A stretch of 64,000 bases of DNA, taken from Periplaneta americana (lineage: Eukaryota; Arthropoda; Insecta; Blattodea; Blattidae). Below the pieces are notes generated by a model that worked only from the letters and a program-made list of their open reading frames with translations, made no database searches and was not told the origin of the DNA. This document shows, piece by piece, positions 1 through 8,464 of the stretch; positions within the stretch are counted from its first letter, which is position 1; every line of letters starts with the position of its first letter. The stretch is taken from the NCBI RefSeq assembly GCF_040183065.1, contig NC_091117.1:114303001-114367000 (forward strand), read 5' to 3'. A program made the translations under genes and the position numbers.

Positions 1-774
1 ATATTACACAAAAATACCATTCTAGTTATTTACTAACATATTTATTAGCATACGTAAACTTATTATGTTTATGGGCACTTTATTTATTCGTACACGTTTT
101 TTAAAATTTCTTAATTTCTGAAATGAAAATTCTCTTTCATTTAAATTATAACGTACAGTTTAACATGACATACACATGTTCGAGCTGATTTGTGAATTAT
201 TTGAATTATATATTGAAACTAAATGAGACAAATTACCTTGAAATTTTAACACTGTGCTATACTGATGATGCCAGATGGTCGATCAGAATGTTATGTAACT
301 GAGAAGGGTCTAGGTGCGACATTTTTCTGGACTCGACCAATCTTACAAAGAAAAACAATATGGGGGTACGCGTGCTTGCAGGCAAAAGTCAAGATAAATT
401 AGAGACTGAGTTGTTATAACGTTTTAAATTTGAGTTGCATTGTTTGTATTCGTGGCACAAAGGGCGTGGAAATCCTCCGAGAGGAAGAAAGCTTGGATGT
501 AGAACATAAACCGAGGTAGCAAAGTAATATAATATGACAACACGGTACAACAAAAAACTTCTTTGTCTTGTTTTTGCCAAGAGTCATAAAATTACAGCAT
601 TATAGTTTTGCTTTGTCTCGATCTTTATTGACACTTTATAACACCGTCATACTGTCTAGAGATGATAAGTTGAAATAGTATACAATGATACCATCCGTCA
701 TGTCTCTTTCAGTTCATACATCTAGAACCACTTACATATGAGCACATTATATATTACAGGATTAAGAATAATCA
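1..774. other. AT-rich stretch without recognised feature
   Basis: I see no coding, RNA or repeat structure here on either strand; short open frames lack family motifs. Confidence 0.5.
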
Positions 775-1168
775 ACAAGTCTGTCAATAGTGTTTCTGCT
801 GTGTTTCCAGCGCTAGCGTTTCGTGGTAAAAATTAAGTGAATATGGGTTCGGTTTTCAATAAAGAAATGCAGACGAGACTGTGAATAGTGTTTCTGCTGT
901 GTTTCCAGCGCTAGCGTTTCGTGATAAGAATTAAGTGAATACGGGTTCGGTTTTCAATAAAGAAATGCAGACAAGTCTGTGAATAGTGTTTCTATTGTGT
1001 TTCCAGCGCTAGCGTTTCGTGATAAGAATTAAGTGAATATGGGTTCGGTTTTCAATAAAGAAATGCAGACAAGTCTGTGAATAGTGTTTCTATTGTGTTT
1101 CCAGCGCTAGCGTTTCGTGATAAAAATTAAGTGAATATGGGTTCGGTTTTCAATAAAGAAATGCAGAT
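775..1168. repeat. 98-bp tandem repeat, four copies
   Basis: Four head-to-tail units start at about 781, 879, 977 and 1075, so the period is exactly 98 bp. Each unit holds the conserved core CCAGCGCTAGCGTTTCGTG and ends in a TTCAATAAAGAAATGCAGA segment. The units differ by only a few substitutions, so the array is young or homogenised. No open frame runs through it. It is a minisatellite of unknown origin. Confidence 0.92.
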
Positions 1169-2028
1169 TAATCGTTCTTCTGTAGGAAGTGAGTGTATGT
1201 CATCTGTTTTCTGTCTGTCTATTGTTGTCTTGAGTGGTGGCTTTGCGTCAAGCTGACCACATGGCTAGAGTGTTCTGCTACTTGTGAAAGGCTAGTGATG
1301 ATTAAAAATTTCTCAAATATGTGAGAGCGGAACGGTCAAATATTCTTGAAGTTGAAGTTCGACTGACGATGGTGAATGAACTAGGCCAGACCTGCAGACC
1401 TGTAGCTCCTGAGAGCGACTGCTTTACTTCCCTTTCTTACCTCACCCACCTTTTCTACCAGTGCGGTCATGACGTTCTAGTTATGCTCGGCTGCATCAAC
1501 ATTTATTCTCGCGGCGGCAGGTATACAATACACTGTCAAGAATTACAAATGAACAGATAATAAAATCCTTAGGAACATACCTTTAGAAAGTAAGAGAAAA
1601 ATGAATGAGGGAAATAAATAAATTAAAGACATGTAAAATAAATTTTAAAATGTATGTGTGCATAAAATGTAAAAAGGTCTACTTATGTATATATCTTCCT
1701 ATTAATAGTAAAGCCGATTAAATCCACTTTTTGTGTAAAATAAGTAAAGTCCACGACTTTTCTTTCCGTGCTCTGTATTCTACTAAAATGAAATAAGTCC
1801 GAAATGTTCCATGCAGGCAACAAACCAATTACTTCATTTGAAGAATTTATTATGATTTTTCGTGCATTAATAAAGTTTTAGTTCTTGTTTTTACAAAACT
1901 TGTATTATTGGTCTTAAATGGTTTTACTAGTATTAGGACGAGGAATAAATTGTATGTTGATAAGTGAGTGATAGCTATATGAACGGATGTCAATGCTGCC
2001 AGTCAACATTGTAACGCACTCCAGCCAA

Positions 2029-2034
<6 letters not shown>
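1169..2034. other. AT-rich stretch without recognised feature
   Basis: No supported gene. A 79-codon plus-strand open frame at 1321-1560 has no recognisable motif and no repeat partner in the window. Confidence 0.45.
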
Positions 2035-2059
<25 letters not shown>

Positions 2060-2152
2060 AATGAATGAATAAATAAATACATACATAAATAAGTAAATAA
2101 GTAAATAAATAAATAAATAAATAGGCCTAAATAAGTAAACAAACAAACAAAC
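2035..2152. repeat. Compound tetranucleotide microsatellite
   Basis: A short GACA run passes into GAATGAATAAATAAAT and then into AAAC repeats, an imperfect compound tetranucleotide tract. Confidence 0.85.
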
Positions 2153-2985
2153 AAATAATACGCGTACTGCAGTTTAAAGAGTACTGGAACATGGCAAAAT
2201 CTAAACGCGTGAAGGAATACTACTTCCAAAGGAAATGGGAATATGATTATTTTGTTGTTGAAGACGAAAGACTTGCTTGTTTATTGTACCCCATCCAATT
2301 TATTCTACTCGTCATTTCAATATTAAACCACATTTTAACAAGTCCATATTAAGAATTATGGAATGTACAAACGTTCGGGTAAGTTCATTATTACGAACTG
2401 TATATTGATTATTTATTTATATACTGTAAAATTAAGAATGTCACTAGTTGTGTTCATTTTGAATTGAAATTAACAGTGACTTTCAAGTTTCATTATAAAT
2501 TTATGTTTCCGTAGGTGACGATAAGAGGGAAGTTTTCGAAAATCTAAAACAGTTTAGGTGCAAAGAAATCTCAAAGAAACTACCGTACAGGAAATCTAGC
2601 ATAATTGTAAACCTTGAAACGAGATAACGCATTATAAAAACAATGATTTTATTACAATCCTTTTTGAAAATTACATGCCGCCACTGATGGACCTTTGACG
2701 TCCAGAAAATGTAAATAACTCTATGCGGAAGTCGATCGTCCCCAATAGAAGTGGAGTGAGGTAGATGTCATATTTCCCCTACTTACGAGTTTTGCAGGCT
2801 TGAACTAGGCTAATTATTTTGAATAGTATGAGCATCAGGCCTGGTAAAGGAAATCTCATAGTTTTATTGTAATTTACTTTCAAATTCGCCTCTAAAATTA
2901 ATTTTACGTCTGCCAGCTCTCCCTTTTCTGTAGCTTTATTACCTGGAACAGGAATAGATTGAAGGAATTTCTGATAACAAGTCAA
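2153..2985. other. AT-rich stretch without recognised feature
   Basis: Nothing supported on either strand. Confidence 0.45.

Positions 2986-3056
<71 letters not shown>
2986..3056. repeat. ATT microsatellite
   Basis: Uninterrupted ATT trinucleotide tract of about 70 bp. Confidence 0.95.
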
Positions 3057-3057
<1 letters not shown>

Positions 3058-3210
3058 ACTACGGAAATAAATACGTTGTAATCTTTTTCTTGAGGGATTA
3101 CAACACTATATAAGTAGATGTTTGGACTATATTAGATTCACTCATACTGCGGGTCATCCTAACCGGTGTTCAGCATGATGCAGGATCACGCAGTAACGTC
3201 ACAGGAAGAA

Positions 3211-3435
3211 GTAGAGCCCGATCGCAAACTCGTGGTACCAACATGCGCGAGATTCTTTCTGAAGCTTAAGAGTAGGGGGGGGGGGATTCTGAGTGTGCGA
3301 GCGACTGCTTACTCATATAGCGTACTGATCAAACACCCCCTCCCCCCCACTCAGCAAGACTCTTGGACGAGTCCATGTAAGTGGATGCCAATTCGTTTTT
3401 CGCGCGGGTGCCACGAGTTTGTGATCGGGCTCTAC
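3211..3435. mobile_element. Short inverted-repeat element (MITE-like), GTAGAGC family
   Basis: The ends are inverted repeats: the left end starts GTAGAGCCCGATCGCAAACT and the right end, reverse-complemented, starts GTAGAGCCCGATCACAAACT. The match continues over about 30 bp. The interior is about 225 bp with no transposase, so this is a non-autonomous DNA element. A longer relative with similar ends lies at 35811-36700 and also shares the G-run interior. No clear target-site duplication is visible, so I do not assign a superfamily. Confidence 0.7.
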
Positions 3436-3451
3436 AAAGCAAGGAACAAAA

Positions 3452-3550
3452 ACTAGTCCTATTGATCTCCATCCACACGAGAATCGAACCACGGATATCT
3501 TCGTTGGGAAAAACACATGCTATCCACACAGACAGTGATGGACTACGTGC
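3452..3550 (-). mobile_element. tRNA-derived SINE head (candidate)
   Basis: On the minus strand this reads like a tRNA-derived promoter: an A-box-like segment TGTGGATAGCATGTG, then a B box GTGGTTCGATTCTCG about 30 bp downstream. An AAT/ATT microsatellite abuts it at 3551-3612. Cloverleaf pairing is imperfect, so this is a SINE remnant rather than a tRNA gene. Confidence 0.45.

Positions 3551-3612
<62 letters not shown>
3551..3612. repeat. AAT microsatellite
   Basis: About 20 uninterrupted AAT units. Confidence 0.95.
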
Positions 3613-3835
3613 AATAATGCAAAATAGACGACAGTTTTAAGTTTTATCTTTGATTATAAAATAAACGTATCATCAGAATATTGCCATTAATGTCTTGAGT
3701 ATGAATCTTCTTTTTCGTTTGAGGATGTGAAGCTGGGTCACAGAATTCAAATAAAATAAATTTAATTTCGTTAATTTTCTGAAACCTTTCATTCCGGAAT
3801 ATCTGTCGTTCTATAATGCAAAAAAAAACCCAAAG

Positions 3836-3896
3836 AAATAATAATAATAATAATAATAATAGTAATAATAATAATAGTAATAGTAATAATAATAAC

Positions 3897-3946
<50 letters not shown>
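3836..3946. repeat. AAT microsatellite, imperfect
   Basis: AAT tract of about 110 bp with scattered AGT and AAC variants. It creates spurious poly-Asn and poly-Leu open frames that are not genes. Confidence 0.95.
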
Positions 3947-3947
<1 letters not shown>

Positions 3948-4145
3948 CTTATATCATCATTATTGCTGTGGAACCACAACCCCTGCTTTATAGTGTGAGA
4001 AACACTCGTTCTTTGTCACATTTTAATGTAGTTGAAGCCTCAGGCTGGAAGAAATTAAATCTCCTGACAGTATTGAGCAAGTCACAATTTGACACAATCT
4101 GAATTGTGCTATTGTAAACCATGACTTTCGAATACTGCTTTATTT

Positions 4146-4380
4146 GAGCCGTTTAGAGCAAAAGTAATGTAAGTCAGAAATGGGTAATGAGGGTTGAAGT
4201 AAACATTGTGTAAAATACAGTGCAAATTAGCAATTAATATTCAATTTATTTAAACTATTAGTAGTCGGTGAATAGCACGAAGGACATATTAACTGCTACT
4301 TTGCGCAGTATTTTACACAATTTTTACTTTAAACCTCATTACCCAATTTTGACTTACACCACTTTTGGTCTGAACGGCTC
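4146..4380. mobile_element. Foldback MITE
   Basis: Two arms of about 95-105 bp are imperfect reverse complements. The left arm begins GAGCCGTTTAGAGCAAAAGT and the right arm, reverse-complemented, begins GAGCCGTTCAGACCAAAAGT. Both continue through a TGGGTAATGAGG block and a TTGTGTAAAATAC block. The loop is only about 40 bp. A long hairpin with no coding capacity is typical of foldback MITEs. Superfamily not assigned. Confidence 0.85.
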
Positions 4381-4489
4381 ATTTTATCTTGTACTTAATT
4401 ATCTATGTGGAACCAACCTGTTTTCTTCTCAATTGTGAGGAGAACACGATAGTGTAGAGCCCTGATATTTTGCTTCCTACCATCTGTAT

Positions 4490-7150
4490 CCGCTCCTATC
4501 ATAAGACTACTTTTTGAAAGTTTTGTGACAGTCGTTCTATTTATATGTATTTATCAAGTTTCTTCCGCTGAGTTATACATTGTGTTTCAATCGATCTGCG
4601 CGCTTATAGCTGTTAACTAATATCAGCTCCTCTGTTTGCTTTGTCGGATCTTTTAAGTGGCAAATTTTCATAAGCGTAATTTACATTATCAATTGATCTG
4701 AACAAAGCATTCATTCCGCTAAAATTCACCCATCGGTCCATTTCATCAAGCCACAGCACCGGTCACACAGTGTGTTGCGGCCTGCATAATCAAAGAGCAC
4801 TGCATCCAAACTTTTACAGATGCGGAATTAAAATTTAGAGCGAGCCTTGATGGGAGTCGTCCACCTACATGTAGACAACAACTTTGCACGACTGTCCACA
4901 AGTAGCATATAAACAGGGGCTCTTGTTTACTACACATGCGCAGTGTGTTGTAAGCGAAACAACACAGTAAGAGAGCTCCAAATTTTATTTCCGTATCTGT
5001 ACATTGTTTTACATTTCTGGATTCCCGTATCCTGCTGGTCACATGATGGGAAAGTCCCACCATTTATAAATACCTGTAGTTGTCTCAGAATGCTCACAAA
5101 GTGAAAACGGAACTGCAGAAATGCTCTCCAAGATTGATGACAATTAATATATGTATAAAATACTGTAGGCCTGTTACTTATTTTCTCATGAAAGCGTTTT
5201 CTCATCTTCTTCTACATATTTCAACTCTTCTTTTGTCAGTAAATTTATAGTGTAATAATATATTACAATACAAGGTTGGGAAGTGCTTTTACAAATTTCC
5301 GAGATTTTGTGATGCACTTCACAAACGTGCATTGTTCAACACTTTTTGCACCCTCACATTTTTAAAATTTGTAATGCAATATATTTTGTATTGAAAATTT
5401 AGAGCAATATTACTCCAAACCTTTCGTAAAATTGCACTGTAATAGTAACTAAGTAACAATAAGTGCACTGTAATGGGTCTATTTCAGTATAGTTTTATGT
5501 TATGAAGAATGGTTTCCCTAGTAACAAGTTTCTGTGTGGAAATTCTAACTTTCAAGGCCTAACAACAATAGCTGTAAATACAACAAAAAACATGATCGTG
5601 CAAAAAAAGTTTCTTAGAAGTTTTATGGAAGTCGTTCATTTATATGTGTAGATCACACAATTTTTCGTTTCTGAGTATTCTTTCGCCAATTTTTACATTT
5701 TTGTGGCTTTAATGTGCCCTACACGCTTACAGGCTGCAACTAATATCGGAAGAAGATTCTCTCTCTTTCTCTCTCCTTTATTGGGTCTCGTGACACATTT
5801 TTACAGCTATGATTTGAATGGTGATGCATCTGAATCTGCTCCCTCACCGAAGGTTGACTCATTTCATCAATGTCAAGCACGGTGCCACACAGCGAAATAT
5901 GCTTGTCACTGCCTGTCTATTACAATTAAAACGCATTCCATCCAGGTCTATACATTGAAGTGAGAATAGAGTTAACTGTCCTTGAAGATTGATTGTTACG
6001 TATTACTTATTAAAGTTATGGATTATTATCAACATCAACGACATGATAAAAGTCATTTTGGCATTTTTTGTCCTATAAGGTTATCACTTATTATTTTTTT
6101 ATTTTCTTCCCATTTTCAGTAATAACTTACAATTCCTTTTTCAATACTACCTTAATATTTTTAAGTTTATCGGCAGCCATTCTGTTCAAATGTTTTGAAC
6201 CAACCACATGTTTCATTTTTAAATATTCAGTTTTAGTTATCTGATTTTAATCTGGTATCTACGTATAGAGCCTATAACTGTTAATAAAATATTTTTTCTC
6301 TTTTCTTCTACCGTATTTCCTCAGTGACAAATTTTCATAACTATAATTTTCAGCATTATTCCTCCTCCCTCCAAGTGTCGGTCCATTTCCTCAACGTCAA
6401 ACACGGTACCAGCACAGCGAAAGAACGTGTGCTACGGCCTACATAATAATTAAAACGTACTCACATCCAGGTCTATTGTTTTACATTTCTAGATTCGTGC
6501 ACCGTGCAAATCACATGAAAGGGCGTCTGACTGCATAGGCCTACTTGTAAATACCAGATGTTGATTCAAAATCTTCACAAAACTGAGAAGGAAAGAACCA
6601 GATGTTCTTAAAAGTCCATGTTCATTACGAAAATAATTACCATCACTAAGAACCTGACATAGGCCCTTTGGACCTGTTTAGTCTTACAGAGACATTATTA
6701 ACTCTCAAAGCTCTCTTCTCATTTCATTGTACATTTTTCTGCTCATACTCTTGTACTGAAGAGCTTCTTCGAAGCTTTATGACAGTCATTCTATTTCGGT
6801 GTTTAAACCAAACACTTTTTATGTTTCCCAGTTTTTTCCGCCAAGTTATATATGTTCACTTGTCTGTGTTTTAAATCTGGTGTCTACGTTTTTAGTCTGT
6901 AACTGCTAATAGAATACGTTTTGTTTTGTCACTTCTCGTAAATGACAAATATTCACAACCATAATTTTGAATGTTAACAGGTATGAATGCAGCCTTAACC
7001 CCCTCCCCCTCCTCGTCTATCAACCTACAACACTGGGTCACACAATGTGTTACGGCCTACATAATTAAGAGGGACCACGACCAAAGCCCATCCATTGTCT
7101 TACATTTCTGAGCTCATGCAAATCACCTGTATGGGGTTTTGAACGGAGTC
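4490..7150. repeat. Four diverged copies of a long tandem repeat
   Basis: Four segments start near 4500, 5620, 6170 and 6770 and share blocks in the same order. These are a TTTTATGACAGTCRTTC-like block, a GTGCCTACRYTTT/TAACTGCTAATA block, a GACAAATNTTCATAACYATAATTT block, a CACACAGTGTGTTGCGGCCT block, and a TTTACATTTCTGAGNTC block followed by a CACATGAAAGGG-like block. Identity looks low and indels are many, and copy 1 has an insert of about 190 bp near 4810-4995. There is no shared open frame. This is an old non-coding tandem duplication; it may be intronic to the candidate exon at 7169-7374 if that exon is real. Confidence 0.65.
5255..5392. mobile_element. Short foldback MITE
   Basis: The left part reads AAGGTTGGGAAGTGCTTTTA and the right part, reverse-complemented, carries GTTTGTGAAGTGCATCACAA, so the two halves fold on each other. 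A related element with the same AAGTGC and CCGAGA...TTATGCACTT blocks lies at 27203-27346. Confidence 0.5.
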
Positions 7151-7168
7151 AATGCACTGGGTACTTAC

Positions 7169-7374
7169 GGGCGCGGAGTTGCCGGCGAATGGTGCGGGTG
7201 ATGGCGGCGGTGGCTCGCACTCGGACGATGCACTCTCACGACTACCGACTGTCTCGCTCGCACTGTCGAGAAGCACTGCAGCCAGCGAGCCAGCGTTCGC
7301 ATGCAGCCGCGACCGCCCGCTGAGATGAGTCTGCCCGGCGGGGCGGGGTGCGAGAGGGCCGCATGCACCGGCAC
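7169..7374 (-). other. CpG-rich candidate first exon of a host gene
   Basis: This 200-bp block is strongly GC- and CpG-rich (over 30 CpG by eye) inside AT-rich DNA. On the minus strand it is open from an ATG at 7374 for 69 codons. The stop codon (7165-7167) lies within a strong 5' splice donor, CCC|GTAAGTA (intron side starting at 7168), so if spliced the frame would continue. The predicted peptide is rich in Arg, Pro, Ala and His (for example SASHRRHHPHHSPATPRP) and matches no family I know. It could be a 5' UTR exon, a coding first exon, or only a CpG island. Downstream exons would lie at coordinates below 7150 or outside the window. This is the best candidate for host-gene sequence in the window. 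Confidence 0.4.
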
Positions 7375-7904
7375 TTCATATTATGGTGATGAACTCGCGT
7401 GGTTTTTAATCCTAGCTAATGCGCTTTAACATAATTAGCCATCATGGAAGATTCACTCATACAAGGGGGCAAAAAATTCTGCATTACCATGATGCACAGT
7501 GTGTTCAGGAACTGAATACTTCCCTAATTTATTGTGAGTTATGACCTCTTCAAAAGGTATAGTGACTTATTAAACAAGTATGTGAACTTAAGTAGCCTAT
7601 ATCTAGTAAGACAGTTTGATATGTTACGAATCATATTACAGAATTATGCTCCCGGAAACCATATTGTGATGAAATACATCATCATTATTATCTTCATCAT
7701 GTCGCATTCAAGGATTAGGCCCTTGACTCGTTCTGAGGCTAAACTGGATCAAACCATCTTGTTTTTAGGACGTCCACATGGTCTGTAGTGCAAAATTTGA
7801 CGATGATATCTGCCATACTTCATTGTTACTGTTATTTATAGAGGAAAACGTCATCTAGAAAGAAAAGTATTATAAATCAAATCATAAAACAAGACGTGAA
7901 TTCC
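7375..7904. other. Stretch without recognised feature
   Basis: No supported gene. A plus-strand open frame at 7534-7788 lacks family motifs. If the exon at 7169-7374 is real, its promoter should lie here, but I see no clear TATA or initiator. Confidence 0.4.
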
Positions 7905-8420
7905 GGTTACCTTGCTCGCAATCCAATTTGCATCTCCTTCACAGACATTAACGATAAACTGGAGAATTCCAACAACTCATCCTAGGCACAAAGATAAACA
8001 TTTTAATTATAGAAGTGAGGCTAGAAATCGTATTAAAAAGTTACGAAATACAGTATTAGCTATTACAGCAATCCGGTATGGCTCAGGAACGTGTACACTT
8101 ACAAAGTCACAATCAAAAAGGATAAAAAGAGCAGGGTGGAAGTCACTAAAGCTTCTGGATTGATTGTACTATTGGACTATAAGAAAATTGATGAAATTAG
8201 CCAAAATTTAAACTTGGAAATAGTGTTGACATAACAAACACAAACAGGACCAATTGGGTGGAGCGTTTAATAAATATGTATGTCTCCTGGTAGAATGCCA
8301 AGCATGGTCTTAAATTTTAACCAATCTGCAAAAGAACCATAGCAAGGCCGAGAAACCGACGAAAGACTCGGTTCTTTTCAAAATAATTCCTGGCCGACAT
8401 AATAATTATCAGGATAAGAG
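7905..8420 (+). pseudogene. 3' end of a decayed non-LTR retrotransposon
   Basis: The plus-strand peptide ITAIRYGSGTCTLTKSQSKR (about 8068-8125) matches the signature LYGSETWTLTKKxxKR found C-terminal to the reverse transcriptase in many LINEs. Further downstream, across stops and frameshifts, come W-x-x-x-INMSPGRMPSMVLNF-like residues and an ARPRNRRKT-like stretch. These correspond to the usual RMPKxAL...GRPRxRW tail of the same proteins. Only this C-terminal region survives, and stops follow at 8162 and later. It lies directly 5' of the piggyBac element. The clade cannot be decided from so little protein. Confidence 0.7.
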
Positions 8421-8464
8421 GGAAGGAAAAATAAATTAAGGATAATTCAAGTGCACGTCCTTAA

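Noticed and set aside
1321-1560. 79-codon frame on the plus strand
   Set aside because: No motif, no repeat partner and no nearby splice or promoter evidence.
3329-3998. Poly-Ile, poly-Asn and poly-Leu open frames
   Set aside because: Translations of AAT/ATT microsatellites in different frames.
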